Below are positions 53,995 to 63,247 of a stretch of 64,000 nucleotides of DNA, piece after piece (position 1 is the first letter of the stretch; the number at the start of each line of letters is the position of its first letter). The stretch comes from Geomonas propionica (GTDB lineage: Bacteria; Desulfobacterota; Desulfuromonadia; Geobacterales; Geobacteraceae), in contig NZ_JAEMHK010000006.1 of assembly GCF_016458235.1 (NCBI RefSeq), positions 1 to 64,000 on the forward strand, given 5' to 3'. The notes beneath the pieces are model-generated. The model ran no database searches and had not been told where the DNA came from. It saw only the letters and a list, made by a program, of their open reading frames with translations. A program made the position numbers and the translations under genes.

Positions 53995-54956
53995 TGCCCT
54001 TTTCCGAAGTAATCGGACAGGACCGGGCCATCTCGGTGCTGCAACGTTCCATCGCGCTGGAGCGGGTGGCGCATGCCTACCTCTTCTCCGGCATCGAGGG
54101 GTGCGGCAAGAAGAAGACCGCGCTGGCCATGGTGCAGGCGGTGTTCTGCGGCAAGGAAGAGGCCTGCGGCGTCTGCTCCTCGTGCCGCAAAATCGCCAGC
54201 GGTCAGCACCCGGACCTGCACGTCCTGGAACCCGACGGCGCCTTCATCAAGATCGATCAGATCAGGGAACTGCAGAAGGAGCTCGCCTACCGCCCCTTCG
54301 AGGCGCCAAAGAAAGCGTGCATCATCGACGGCGCGGAGAAATTGAACCTCGCCTCCGGGAACGCCCTCCTGAAGACGCTGGAAGAGCCCCCCGGCAACGC
54401 GCTGATGATCCTGATCACCGCCGAGCGTTCCGCGGTGCTGCAGACCATACTCTCCCGCTGCCAGACGCTGGACTTCCAGCCGCTGCCGGCCGAGCTGATC
54501 GAAGGGCGGCTGGTCCGGGACCAGTTCCCGGCCGAGGCGGCGCGGGTAGCAGCGTCACTTTCCGGTGGCAGCCTGAGCCGAGCGCTCGAGATCGCCGGGG
54601 ACGGGGTCCTCGAGGGGCGAGTGACCTTTCTGGAGCGGGTGTTCGCCCTGAACCTGAAGGACATCAACACCCTCTTCGCTACGGCTGAGGAACTCGCCGC
54701 CGACAAGGAAGGGCTCCCCGGGTTCCTGGAGCTGCTCCTCTCCTTTTTGCGGGACGTGCTCATCTATCGCTCCACGCCGGACGCGCTGGCCAACGTGGAT
54801 CTCGCGCACCTGGTGGCCCGGGAGGCTGAGCGGTGCACCGAGACGGTGACCATCGAATTGATCGAGCAACTGGTGGCCCTGCGCCGCCTGCTTGTTCGCA
54901 ACGTGAACGCGAGGCTAGCACTGGAGGTCTTTTTCATGCGCCTCGCGGAGCGGTAA
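53994..54956 (+). CDS. holB: DNA polymerase III delta-prime subunit
   Basis: 320 residues, starting at GTG that shares one base with the tmk stop. AAA+ clamp-loader fold: IGQDRAISVLQRSI, a P-loop-like GIEGCGKKKTALAM with lysine in place of the Thr/Ser, zinc-binding CGKEEACGVCSSC, VIDGAEKLNLASGNALLKTLEEPP and the SRC motif in ILSRCQTL. Delta-prime is known to be a non-hydrolysing clamp-loader arm, so the altered P-loop fits. Fixed neighbour of tmk in many bacteria. Confidence 0.93.
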   Translation: MPFSEVIGQDRAISVLQRSIALERVAHAYLFSGIEGCGKKKTALAMVQAVFCGKEEACGVCSSCRKIASGQHPDLHVLEPDGAFIKIDQIRELQKELAYRPFEAPKKACIIDGAEKLNLASGNALLKTLEEPPGNALMILITAERSAVLQTILSRCQTLDFQPLPAELIEGRLVRDQFPAEAARVAASLSGGSLSRALEIAGDGVLEGRVTFLERVFALNLKDINTLFATAEELAADKEGLPGFLELLLSFLRDVLIYRSTPDALANVDLAHLVAREAERCTETVTIELIEQLVALRRLLVRNVNARLALEVFFMRLAER

Positions 54957-54963
54957 AAGGCTT

Positions 54964-54996
54964 AACGCAAAGACGCCACGGCGCAAAGACGCGGAG
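54964..54996 (+). repeat. Dispersed GCAAAG-family repeat, copy 2
   Basis: AACGCAAAGACGCC then ACGGCGCAAAGACGCGGAG in the gap between holB and ricT. Same family as 18939-18971 and the palindrome at 57556-57766. Confidence 0.65.
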
Positions 54997-55084
54997 AGAA
55001 TCAAAGGACCCGTCCTTGGCGCCTCTGCGAACCGGCACACGAACCACAGGTTGACCAAGACCTGTTTTCTCTTTGGAGGCATTT

Positions 55085-56023
55085 TTGGCAAAGATAGTAA
55101 GGATTCAATTTTCCACCGCGGGCAAGCTCTACGACTTCACCGCCGGCAAGGCCAACGTCAAGGCCGGGGACCGGGTCATCGTGGAAACCGAGCGGGGTAA
55201 AAGCATAGGACAGGTCGTGGCGGGTCCCATCGAGGTGGACGACGCGCTGGTCCCGGAGGGGACCAAGCCGGTGCAGCGCCTGGCCGAGGTCGCCGACCTG
55301 GCCACGCTGGCCGCCAACACCGCCAAGGAAAAAGAGGCGCACAAGCTCTGCCTGACCCGGATCAAGGAGCGGGGCATGGACATGAAGCTCGTCAAGGTCG
55401 AGTACCTCTTCGACGGCTCCAAGGCCATCTTCTACTTCACCGCCGACGGCCGGGTGGACTTCCGTGAACTGGTCAAGGACCTGGCCCACGCCTTCCACAC
55501 CCGGATCGAAATGCGCCAGATCGGCGTCAGGGACGAGTCCAAAATGGTGGGCGGCATCGGCATCTGCGGCCGCGAGCTCTGCTGCTCCTCCTACCTGCGC
55601 GAGTTCGAGCCGGTCTCGGTGAAGATGGCCAAGGAGCAGAACCTGGCGCTCAACCCGAGCAAGATTTCCGGGCAGTGCGGCAGGCTTCTTTGCTGCCTCT
55701 CCTACGAGTTCGACACCTACTGCTCGCTGAGAAAGGGTCTCCCCAAGTGCGGCAAGAGGGTGCAGTGCGGTTGTCACGACGGCGAGGTGGTCAAGGTCAA
55801 CGTGCTGGAGCAGACGGTCACGCTGAAGACGACCGACGACTCGCTGGTGGTCCTGAAGGGTGAAGATATCGCCCCCGAGAACGTCAGCGACCGCGTTAAG
55901 AAGCCGCCCATGGGCAAGGGTGAACAGCAGGGGGGCGACAAGGGGAAATCCCAGGGTCCCGGCAAGCAGCGCCGCAACAGGCCCGTCGACGTCAAGGAGA
56001 GAAAAAAGGAGAAACCACAATGA
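55085..56023 (+). CDS. ricT: PSP1-domain protein (RicT/YaaT family)
   Basis: 312 residues. The PSP1 domain spans about 55-190 (YLFDGSKAIFYFTADGRVDFRELVKDLA, RIEMRQIGVRDESKMVGGIG), with the cysteine set ICGRELCCSSYL and CGRLLCCLSYE that holds Fe-S in the Ric complex. The last 40 residues are lysine- and glycine-rich. Start is TTG at 55085: GGAGG lies five bases before it, whereas the upstream TTG at 55073 contains that GGAGG. RicT acts with RicA/RicF on RNA processing in Bacillus; those partners are not in this window. Overlaps metG as ATGA. Confidence 0.88.
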   Translation: MAKIVRIQFSTAGKLYDFTAGKANVKAGDRVIVETERGKSIGQVVAGPIEVDDALVPEGTKPVQRLAEVADLATLAANTAKEKEAHKLCLTRIKERGMDMKLVKVEYLFDGSKAIFYFTADGRVDFRELVKDLAHAFHTRIEMRQIGVRDESKMVGGIGICGRELCCSSYLREFEPVSVKMAKEQNLALNPSKISGQCGRLLCCLSYEFDTYCSLRKGLPKCGKRVQCGCHDGEVVKVNVLEQTVTLKTTDDSLVVLKGEDIAPENVSDRVKKPPMGKGEQQGGDKGKSQGPGKQRRNRPVDVKERKKEKPQ

Positions 56024-57549
56024 AACCGGCTTTTTACGTCACCACCCCCATCTACTACGTAAATGACGTCCCGCACATAGGGCACGCTTACACGACCCTG
56101 GCCGCGGACGTGCTGGCCCGCTACAAGCGGCTCAAGGGGTTCGACGTCTTCTTCCTGACCGGCACTGACGAGCACGGGCAGAAAGTGGAGAAGGCCGCCA
56201 CCGCCGCCGGCGAGACTCCCCTGGAACTGGCCGACCGCGTCATGAAGCGCTTCCAGTCGCTCTGGGAGAAGCTGGAGATCTCCCATACCGATTTCATCCG
56301 CACCACCCAGGAGCGGCACAAGAAGGGGGTTTCCGTCCTCTTCGAGCGGGTCATGGAGAAGGGTGACATTTATCTCGGAGAGTACGAGGACTGGTACTGC
56401 ACCCCGTGCGAGACCTTCTGGACCGAGACCCAGCTGATCGACTACAAGTGCCCGGACTGCAATCGTCCCACCGAGAAGCTCAAGGAGGAATCCTACTTCT
56501 TCAGGATGAGCAAGTACCAGGACGCGCTTTTGGCCCACATCGAGGCCAACCCGGACTTCATCCAGCCTAAAAGCCGCCGCAACGAGATCATCTCCTTCGT
56601 GAAGGAAGGCCTGCGTGACCTCTCCGTGTCCCGCACCACCTTCAGCTGGGGCATCCCTGTACCGGGCAACGACAAGCACGTGGTCTACGTCTGGTTCGAC
56701 GCGCTCACCAACTACATCACCGCGCTCGGCTACCCCGAAGAGGGGGGCAACTTCGACAAATACTGGCCCTGCGACGTGCACCTGATCGGCAAGGATATCT
56801 TGAGGTTCCACACCGTCTACTGGCCCACCTTCCTGATGGCGGCCGGCCTCCCCATCCCGAAGCGCGTGTTCGCGCACGGCTGGTGGACCGTCGAGGGGCA
56901 GAAGATGAGCAAGAGCCTGCAGAACGTGGTCGAGCCGAACATGCTGGTCGACAAGTACGGCGTGGACGCGGTGCGCTACTTCCTGCTGCGCGAGGTGCCT
57001 TTCGGCCTCGACGGCGACTTCTCGCACCAGGCGCTGGTGCACCGCATCAACTCGGACCTGGCCAACGACCTCGGGAACCTCTTGAACCGCTCCACCGCCA
57101 TGCTGGGCAAATATTTTGGCGGCGTGCTGCAGACGCCGGGCGAAGAGACCGAACTGGACAAGGCGTACCGGGAAAAGACGGCGGCCATGATCGGGCAAGT
57201 GGACAACTTCATCGAGGAGATGGCCTTCAGCCGCGCGCTGCAGGCGATCTGGGAAGTAATCTCCGCCGGCAATAAGTACATCGACGAGACCGCCCCGTGG
57301 ACCCTGGCCAAGGACCCGGAGCAGCGCGAGCGTCTCTCCACCGTCATGTACTACATGCTGGAGAGCCAGAGGGTGGTCTACACGCTGCTCTCCGCCTTCA
57401 TGCCCAAGACCGCCCAGAAAGGCCTCTGCTGCCTGGGTTGGCCTGAGGAAGCCAGCGCCGAGGGGCTCGCATGGGGCGGGCTGAAACCGGGCACCACCAT
57501 CGCCAAGGCCGAGGCACTCTTCCCGAGGATCGAGGAAAAGGCGGAGTAA
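56020..57549 (+). CDS. metG: Methionyl-tRNA synthetase
   Basis: 509 residues. Class I signatures TTPIYYVNDVPHIGHAY (HIGH) and VEGQKMSKSLQNVV (KMSKS); a zinc knuckle CTPCETFWTE...CPDC in the connective domain; anticodon-binding helices after residue 360. The C-terminal EMAP/tRNA-binding domain found in longer forms is absent, as in many bacteria. It charges both initiator and elongator tRNA. Last gene of the unit. Confidence 0.96.
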   Translation: MKPAFYVTTPIYYVNDVPHIGHAYTTLAADVLARYKRLKGFDVFFLTGTDEHGQKVEKAATAAGETPLELADRVMKRFQSLWEKLEISHTDFIRTTQERHKKGVSVLFERVMEKGDIYLGEYEDWYCTPCETFWTETQLIDYKCPDCNRPTEKLKEESYFFRMSKYQDALLAHIEANPDFIQPKSRRNEIISFVKEGLRDLSVSRTTFSWGIPVPGNDKHVVYVWFDALTNYITALGYPEEGGNFDKYWPCDVHLIGKDILRFHTVYWPTFLMAAGLPIPKRVFAHGWWTVEGQKMSKSLQNVVEPNMLVDKYGVDAVRYFLLREVPFGLDGDFSHQALVHRINSDLANDLGNLLNRSTAMLGKYFGGVLQTPGEETELDKAYREKTAAMIGQVDNFIEEMAFSRALQAIWEVISAGNKYIDETAPWTLAKDPEQRERLSTVMYYMLESQRVVYTLLSAFMPKTAQKGLCCLGWPEEASAEGLAWGGLKPGTTIAKAEALFPRIEEKAE

Positions 57550-57555
57550 AACCGG

Positions 57556-57766
57556 CCTCAGGCAAAGCCGCAAAGGCGCAAAGGCGCAAAGGCGCAAAGG
57601 CGCAAAGGCGCAAAGGCGCAAAGCGAGGCTAAAAAACTAAACAGGGATAAAAGGGATAAAAGGGATGAAAACCAAAGCTTTGGTTTTTACATCCTTTGCA
57701 TCCCCTTTATCCCTGTTGTTGTTTCAAGCCTTGCTTTGCTTTGCGCCTTGGCGGCTTTGCGTGAGG
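57556..57766. repeat. Long imperfect palindrome with six tandem 8-mers
   Basis: Outer arms 57556-57583 and 57739-57766 match as reverse complements at about 26 of 28 positions. Inner arms are AACAGGGATAAA (57640-57651) / TTTATCCCTGTT (57706-57717), and the centre is a perfect 20-base palindrome (57668-57687). The left arm is expanded by six perfect tandem copies of CAAAGGCG (57571-57618) plus a partial seventh. It lies between the convergent metG and ydcF-like genes. Confidence 0.85.
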
Positions 57767-57770
57767 CGCC

Positions 57771-58361
57771 TTAGCTGTTCCCGATTATCGGCCTCAGCTC
57801 GCCCGGCGCGAACATGAAGAAAAAGCGCAGGATGCAGTACTTATAGAACTCCGAGAACAACAGCTTGAAGCTCCCCTGGTGGCTCCACCACTCCTCCTTT
57901 AGATTGCGCGAGTCGACCGGGTGCGGGAAGATGGCGACGTCCTTGGGGAGCGCGTTCCGGAACAGTATGGTGGAGCGCTTCATGTGGTAACGCGAGGTGA
58001 TCAGCTTGATGGAGGTCACCTTGTGCTTCATGATCAGGTCGCGGGCGTAGATAGCGTTTTCCAACGTGTTGCGCGAATTCTGCTCCAGGTAGACGTTCGC
58101 AGCCCCCTCACCCTGATAGAGCTCGCGCTTCTTCACCGCCGGATCGACGCCGATCAGGAACAACTTCTTCCCCTGCCCGGCCCGGTACAGGCGCACGCCC
58201 TCCTCCACGCGACCACGGCCGCCGGTCAACACCACGATGGCGTCACACTTCACGTCGCGCGGAGTCAGGGAGAAGGTCTTGTAGACGAAGTCCACGAAAA
58301 GAACACTCAGAACGATCAGTATCAGCAACAACAGGGAGAACAGCCCTTTCAATAAAGCCAT
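57771..58361 (-). CDS. YdcF/SanA-family membrane-anchored protein (DUF218)
   Basis: 196 residues. One N-terminal helix ([21 protein letters not shown]) then a DUF218 domain: [59 protein letters not shown]. The family is tied to envelope integrity (SanA) and binds nucleotide-like ligands; its reaction is not established. Stands between the palindrome and rpmB, on the opposite strand to both neighbours. Confidence 0.8.
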   Translation of the reverse strand: MALLKGLFSLLLLILIVLSVLFVDFVYKTFSLTPRDVKCDAIVVLTGGRGRVEEGVRLYRAGQGKKLFLIGVDPAVKKRELYQGEGAANVYLEQNSRNTLENAIYARDLIMKHKVTSIKLITSRYHMKRSTILFRNALPKDVAIFPHPVDSRNLKEEWWSHQGSFKLLFSEFYKYCILRFFFMFAPGELRPIIGNS

Positions 58362-58402
58362 GATTTAGCACCTGAAAAAACAGCAAGACCGCCACTTTTT
58401 AC

Positions 58403-58431
58403 TTGCAACGGCGTAGCCTTTCTGCTATTAG
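58403..58431 (+). promoter_or_regulatory. Promoter of rpmB
   Basis: TTGCAA (58403-58408), 17 bases, TATTAG (58426-58431). GGAGGG lies before the ATG at 58467. Confidence 0.6.
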
Positions 58432-58466
58432 TAACGACTTCAGTAATCACCGGAGGGTACAAAGAA

Positions 58467-58658
58467 ATGTCCAGAATATGCGAGATTTGCGGAAAAGGCC
58501 CTAGCTTCGGGAACAACGTTAGCCACGCCAACAACAAGACCAGCAAAATTTGGCGCCCGAACCTGCAGAAGATCAAGGCCGTGAAAAACGGTACCGTCAG
58601 GAGCATCAAGGTCTGCACCCGCTGCATCCGCTCCGGTCACGTCACCAAGGCTCTCTAA
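58467..58658 (+). CDS. rpmB: Ribosomal protein L28
   Basis: 63 residues. [21 protein letters not shown] is the L28 start, with zinc-type cysteines CEIC and CTRC (C+ form). Ends [10 protein letters not shown]. Component of the 50S subunit. Monocistronic with its own promoter and terminator; no rpmG next to it. Confidence 0.97.
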   Translation: MSRICEICGKGPSFGNNVSHANNKTSKIWRPNLQKIKAVKNGTVRSIKVCTRCIRSGHVTKAL

Positions 58659-58680
58659 GAAGATCTTCCGCACAGTCCCT

Positions 58681-58716
58681 AAAGCCGCGGCGCTCTAAGC
58701 GCCCGCGGCTTTATTT
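58681..58716 (+). terminator. Terminator between rpmB and ridA
   Basis: AAAGCCGCG (58681-58689) / CGCGGCTTT (58704-58712), with an inner GCGC/GCGC pairing, then ATTT. It can act for both converging genes. Confidence 0.8.
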
Positions 58717-58731
58717 GTGTCCGCAATTCCC

Positions 58732-59115
58732 TTAGCGGCAAAGAGCGGTGACCTCTATCTCCACCAGGACGCCGCGCGGCAACCCTTTCACTTCAACAGT
58801 GCTGCGGGCCGGCGGGTTCTCCTGGAAGTAGCCCCCGTAGATGCCGTTCACCGTCGCGAAATCCCCCATGTTGGCCAGATAGATGGTGGTCTTGACCACG
58901 TCCTGGAAGCCCAGGCCGGCTGCGGCCAAGAGCGCACCGATGTTCTTCATCACCTGCTCGGTCTCCGCCACGACGCCCCCCTGCACCACTTCACCGGTGG
59001 CCGGGTCGAGCGCGATGGCGCCGGAAAGAAAGAGAAAGCCCCCGGCCTTCACGCCCTGGGAATACGGGCCGATCGCCTTGGGTGCCTGGTCGGTGCTGAT
59101 GATTTCCTTCTGCAT
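58732..59115 (-). CDS. ridA: RidA-family enamine/imine deaminase
   Basis: 127 residues. RidA signature near the end: PPARSTVEVKGLPRGVLVEIEVTA, including the active-site arginine; N-terminal APKAIGPYSQGVKAGGFLFLSG also typical. Removes reactive enamines formed by PLP enzymes. Thirty-five bases after the rel gene stop on the same strand, so it probably shares its transcript. Confidence 0.94.
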   Translation of the reverse strand: MQKEIISTDQAPKAIGPYSQGVKAGGFLFLSGAIALDPATGEVVQGGVVAETEQVMKNIGALLAAAGLGFQDVVKTTIYLANMGDFATVNGIYGGYFQENPPARSTVEVKGLPRGVLVEIEVTALCR

Positions 59116-59150
59116 AGTGCCTCCTCCTGTCTCGATCGTTCCTTATTTCC

Positions 59151-61301
59151 CTAGCTCTTCAGACGTTCCACCTTGATGACGCCCTTCACCTTCATGACGG
59201 CGGCGAACACCTTCTTCAGGTGGTCGAGGTCGGTCACGTCCACCTCGAACAGGTTCTCGCCCCGCTTGTCCAGCGTGCTCTGGATGCTGGCGCTGGAGAT
59301 GTTGGCCTCGCAGTTGGTAATCGCCGTGGCGATGTGAGCCAGGATCCCCTTCTCGTCGTTGCACACGACGCGGATCTTGACCGGCAGCGCGCTCTTTTTC
59401 CCCTTGTTCCAGGCCACATCGATGCGCCGTTCCGGCTCTAAGGCCATGGCGAAGGGGCAGTCGGCGGTGTGCACGGTGACGCCGCGGCCGCGGGTGATGA
59501 AGCCGGTGATCTCGTCGCCGGGAAGCGGGTTGCAGCACTTGCCGAAGCGCACCAGCACGTCCTCAACGCCGTTGATCTGGATGGCGGAGGAGGACTTCCC
59601 CTTCAGCGCCCCGATCACCTTGCCGATGCGGGTTTCCTTCTGGTCCTTGGCCGCCTCGATCTTGTCCGCCGGCACCAGCTTGCCGACCACCTGGTTCGCC
59701 GAGAGCTTGCCGTAACCCACCGACGCCATCAGGTCGTCCTCGGCCTGGAAACCGAACTCCTGGGCCACCTTCTTCAGCTCGCCGCTCTTTTGCAGCTTGC
59801 CGAAATTGAGGGAGTAGCGCCGGAAGTCCTTCTCGCAGATCTCGCGCCCGAGGGTGATGCTTCTCAGGCGCTCCTCGGTCTTCACCCAGGCCCGGATCTT
59901 GTTGCGCGCCCGCGAGCTCTTGACGATCTTCAACCAGTCCTTGCTCGGGGTGTGGTGCGGCGAGGTGATCACTTCGACGATGTCGCCGGTCTTCAACTCG
60001 TACTTCAAGGGGACCAGCTTGCCGTTCACCTTGGCGCCGACGCAGCGGTGGCCGACGTCGGTGTGCACCGAGTAGGCGAAGTCGATCGGGGTGGAGCCTT
60101 TCGGGAACCCCTTCACGTCCCCCTTCGGGGTGAAGATGAAGACGTCCTCCGGGAAGAGCTCGACCTTGACCGTGTCCATGAACTCCTTGGAGTCGTCCAG
60201 CTCCTGCTGCCACTCCAGGAGCTGCCGGATCCAGGTGAAGTGCCGGACCTCCTTCTCGTCGTACCCCTTCCCTTCCTTGTACTTCCAGTGCGCAGCGATG
60301 CCGCTCTCCGCGACGCGGTGCATCTCGGCGGTGCGGATCTGCACCTCCATCCTTTCACCGTAGGGGCCGATCACCGTGGTGTGCAGCGACTGGTACATGT
60401 TCCCCTTGGGCATGGCGATGTAGTCTTTGAAGCGCCCGGGGATCGGCTTCCAGGTGGAATGAATGATCCCCAGGACCTCGTAGCACTCGCGGATGTCGTC
60501 CACCGAGACCCGGATCGCGATCAGGTCGTAGATCTCGTCGATGTCGACGTTTCTGCTCTGCATCTTCTTGTAGATGGAGTAGAGGTGCTTGGAGCGGCCG
60601 GAGACGTCCCCCTTGATACCGTGCTCCTCGAGTTGCTTCTTGATGATGTCCTTGACCGTGGCGACGTAGGACTCGCGCTCCTGCTTCTTCTTGGCGACCT
60701 TGCCGGCCAGGTCGTAGTAGAGCTGCGGCTCCAGGTAGCGGAAGGAGAGGTCCTCGAGTTCGCCCTTGACCCAGGAGATACCGAGCCGGTTGGCGATGGG
60801 GGCGTAGATGTCCAGCGTCTCCTTGGCGATGGTGCGCTGCTTGGGCTCGGGCTGGTACTGCAGGGTGCGCATGTTGTGCAGGCGGTCGGCGAGTTTCACC
60901 AGGATGACCCGGATGTCGGTGGCCATGGCGAGAAGCATCTTGCGGAAGTTCTCGGCCTGGCTCTCTTCCTTGGTCTTGAAGTGGATCTTGCCGATCTTGG
61001 TGACCCCGTCCACCAGGCGCGCCACCTCGGCGCCGAAGAGCGACTCCAGCTCCTCGTGGGTGGTCAGGGTGTCCTCGACGGTGTCATGCAACAGGCCGGT
61101 CACCACGGCAGGAAGGTCCAGCTTCAGGTCGGCCAGGATCCCGGCCACCTCCATCGGGTGGATCAGGTAGGGCTCCCCCGAGAGCCGGGTCTGCCCCTGG
61201 TGCACCTTGGCGCAAAAGACGTAGGCCTTGCGCAATAGGTCCAGGTCCGCGCCCGGGTTATACGAGGAAACCTTATCGAGTATGTCGTTGAGTCTTATCA
61301 T
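59151..61301 (-). CDS. Bifunctional (p)ppGpp synthetase/hydrolase
   Basis: 716 residues, Rel/SpoT family. HD hydrolase domain about 20-180 with HQGQTRLSGEPYLIHPMEVA and LLHDTVEDT intact; synthetase domain about 230-350 (SIYKKMQSRNVDIDEIYDLIAIRVSVDDIRECYE..., YQSLHTTVIGPYGERMEVQIRT); TGS about 380-445 (VFIFTPKGDVKGFPKGSTPIDFAYSVHTDVGHRCVGAKVNG in parts); C-terminal ACT (KIRVVCNDEKGILAHIATAITNCEANIS). Both activities look preserved. Downstream of rpoZ, a frequent arrangement. Confidence 0.95.
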   Translation of the reverse strand: MIRLNDILDKVSSYNPGADLDLLRKAYVFCAKVHQGQTRLSGEPYLIHPMEVAGILADLKLDLPAVVTGLLHDTVEDTLTTHEELESLFGAEVARLVDGVTKIGKIHFKTKEESQAENFRKMLLAMATDIRVILVKLADRLHNMRTLQYQPEPKQRTIAKETLDIYAPIANRLGISWVKGELEDLSFRYLEPQLYYDLAGKVAKKKQERESYVATVKDIIKKQLEEHGIKGDVSGRSKHLYSIYKKMQSRNVDIDEIYDLIAIRVSVDDIRECYEVLGIIHSTWKPIPGRFKDYIAMPKGNMYQSLHTTVIGPYGERMEVQIRTAEMHRVAESGIAAHWKYKEGKGYDEKEVRHFTWIRQLLEWQQELDDSKEFMDTVKVELFPEDVFIFTPKGDVKGFPKGSTPIDFAYSVHTDVGHRCVGAKVNGKLVPLKYELKTGDIVEVITSPHHTPSKDWLKIVKSSRARNKIRAWVKTEERLRSITLGREICEKDFRRYSLNFGKLQKSGELKKVAQEFGFQAEDDLMASVGYGKLSANQVVGKLVPADKIEAAKDQKETRIGKVIGALKGKSSSAIQINGVEDVLVRFGKCCNPLPGDEITGFITRGRGVTVHTADCPFAMALEPERRIDVAWNKGKKSALPVKIRVVCNDEKGILAHIATAITNCEANISSASIQSTLDKRGENLFEVDVTDLDHLKKVFAAVMKVKGVIKVERLKS

Positions 61302-61383
61302 CGCGTCCGTTTCTTAGCGGAAAAAGAAGGGGCTAACAGCACCGGAGCAGATGCCCCGTCAGCCGATAGCCCCAGCCGGTTTG

Positions 61384-61413
61384 AAAAAAAGGGAGACCGC
61401 TCATGCGTCTCCC
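61384..61413 (-). terminator. Terminator after rpoZ
   Basis: Minus strand: GGGAGAC / GTCTCCC 7-bp stem, 9-base loop, then TTTTTTT. It lies between rpoZ and rel, so rel expression depends on read-through or its own promoter. Confidence 0.8.
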
Positions 61414-61423
61414 TCTCGATCTG

Positions 61424-61630
61424 TTAACGACCTTTCTTGCCGATCTCGCAGCCGATCTTGGCGGCGGCGATTTCCCTGAGGGAGACGACCACGTTCTTGT
61501 TTGCTGCCCTGTTGTCGATGAGCGGCTTGGCGCCCTTGAACAGCTGCTTCACCCTCTTGGAGGCCAGCATGACCAGGAGGAAGCGGTTGTCCACCTTCTC
61601 GAGGCAATCTTCTACAGTAACCCTTGCCAT
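61424..61630 (-). CDS. rpoZ: RNA polymerase omega subunit
   Basis: 68 residues: [46 protein letters not shown]. Standard omega with the N-terminal conserved block; helps assemble the beta-prime subunit and is part of a ppGpp site in enterobacteria. Sits between gmk and rel. Confidence 0.96.
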   Translation of the reverse strand: MARVTVEDCLEKVDNRFLLVMLASKRVKQLFKGAKPLIDNRAANKNVVVSLREIAAAKIGCEIGKKGR

Positions 61631-61660
61631 AAGTGAAATCCCCTTTGTGATGTTAAACGT

Positions 61661-62269
61661 CTAAATCGTGAAGATCCTGGAAAGCCCCTGCAACAGGCGG
61701 GTGGTGCGGCACTGCTCGGCGACCAGCACGCTTTTCAGCTGCTCCAGGGCCTCGGAAAACTTGTCGTTGATGATGATGTAGTCGTACCAGCGCGCTTCCT
61801 GGATCTCGCCGGAGGCGTTTTGGATCCTGCGCTCGATGACTTCCTGCGAGTCGGAGGAGCGGTTGTCCAGGCGGCGCCTGAGCTCCTCGATGCTGGGGGG
61901 GAGTACGAAGATGTAGACCCCTCCTTCGAAACGCCCTTTCAGCTGCCGCGCACCCTGGCAGTCGATGTCAAGGATGAGATCGATCCCCTCGGCGCGGGAT
62001 TCCTTGAGGGTGGCGAGCGACGTGCCGTAGAAGTTGCCGTGCACCTCAGCCGACTCGGCGAATTCCCCGGCCTCGACCATCCGGTCGAACTCTTCCTTGC
62101 CCACAAAAAAATAATCACGCCCGTGCACCTCTCCGTTCCGGGGAGGGCGCGTCGTGTAGCTGACAGAATGCCGTAAGTTAGGAAAGATGTCAATTATTTC
62201 CTTACACAGCGAGGTCTTGCCCGCCCCCGAAGGGGCCGAAATCACGTACAATACGCCTTCACGCTTCAT
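61661..62269 (-). CDS. gmk: Guanylate kinase
   Basis: 202 residues. P-loop SAPSGAGKTSL, GMP-binding SYTTRPPRNGEVHGRDYFFV, and DIDCQGARQLK. Phosphorylates GMP to GDP. About thirty bases before rpoZ. Confidence 0.96.
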   Translation of the reverse strand: MKREGVLYVISAPSGAGKTSLCKEIIDIFPNLRHSVSYTTRPPRNGEVHGRDYFFVGKEEFDRMVEAGEFAESAEVHGNFYGTSLATLKESRAEGIDLILDIDCQGARQLKGRFEGGVYIFVLPPSIEELRRRLDNRSSDSQEVIERRIQNASGEIQEARWYDYIIINDKFSEALEQLKSVLVAEQCRTTRLLQGLSRIFTI

Positions 62270-62340
62270 AGTTCACCCGTAACCGTTGTCGGGATCCGCT
62301 ACAAAAACATGCCGGCGGAACCCCAAAGTGTAAAGTTCCC

Positions 62341-63219
62341 CTACTCTATGTTCTGCACCTGCTCGCGAATCTTTTCCAGCTCCGCCTTCAGCTCCACCAC
62401 CAGCGCCGCCATCTGGGCGTCGTTCCCCTTGGAGCCGATGGTGTTCACCTCGCGGTTGATCTCCTGGAGCAGGAAGTCGAGCTTTCTTCCCACCGGTTCG
62501 CTTTTCGCCAACGTCTCGTCAAACTGGCGCAGGTGGCTCTCCAGGCGTACCAGTTCCTCGGTGACGTCGCACTTGTCGGCCATGACCGCGACCTCCTGGG
62601 CCAGGCGCTCCTCGGGCAGGGACGCATCACCGAGAAGCTGCGCGATCCTCTCCTTCAGGCGCTGCCCGTACTCGGCGACCACCTGGGGGGCGCGTGCGGC
62701 GACCTGGGCGATGGACTGGGCCAGGGTCTCGCGGCGTCTCTGGAAGTCGGCGTAGAGCGATTCCCCTTCGAACAGGCGCATCTCGTCCACCCGGCGCAGG
62801 GCGTCCTCCAGCGCGGTCATCAGTTCCTGCGGCATCTCGTCGAGGCTCGCCTCGGCCTCGGCCGCCACGGTGACCACGTCCCGCTGCGAGGCGACCAGCG
62901 CGAGGTCCACCTCGCCGGAAAGCCCGAGCGCCTCCCCGATGCTCTGGAAGGCCTTCAGATAGCCGCGCGCCAAGGGGAGGTTGGCCGTCGGCACGCCAAG
63001 CGCCACCGCGTTCTCCACCTGGATGAAGACGTCGATCTTGCCGCGCACGAGCTTCTCGCCCACCCGCTTCTTGATCTCGTTCTCGAACTGCAGCAGCACG
63101 CGGGGGAGCTTCACGGTGATCTCGCCGTAGCGATGGTTCACGCAACGCACCTCCACGATGAAGCGTCCCCCTTCGTGGACGGCCTCACCCTTGCCATAGC
63201 CGGTCATGCTTTTTATCAT
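62341..63219 (-). CDS. YicC-family endoribonuclease
   Basis: 292 residues. N-terminal MIKSMTGYGKGEAV (residues 1-14) and C-terminal RKLDFLLQEINREVNTIGSKG are the two diagnostic blocks of YicC/YloC, which act as RNA endonucleases. ATG 63219 is selected since it starts the signature and has AAGGAG upstream; a longer reading adds a non-conserved tail. Neighbour of gmk, as in many bacteria. Confidence 0.93.
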   Translation of the reverse strand: MIKSMTGYGKGEAVHEGGRFIVEVRCVNHRYGEITVKLPRVLLQFENEIKKRVGEKLVRGKIDVFIQVENAVALGVPTANLPLARGYLKAFQSIGEALGLSGEVDLALVASQRDVVTVAAEAEASLDEMPQELMTALEDALRRVDEMRLFEGESLYADFQRRRETLAQSIAQVAARAPQVVAEYGQRLKERIAQLLGDASLPEERLAQEVAVMADKCDVTEELVRLESHLRQFDETLAKSEPVGRKLDFLLQEINREVNTIGSKGNDAQMAALVVELKAELEKIREQVQNIE

Positions 63220-63247
63220 GCCTTCTCCTTGTCCCCGCCCTGTGCGG

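Noticed and set aside
54961..55000. Cyclic-di-GMP (GEMM) riboswitch, suggested by GACGC and GCAAAG words
   Set aside because: Word order and the rest of the GEMM core are wrong, and the words recur as a dispersed repeat at two other loci.
57571..57623. CRISPR array
   Set aside because: Units are 8 bases, directly abutting, with no spacers and no cas genes.
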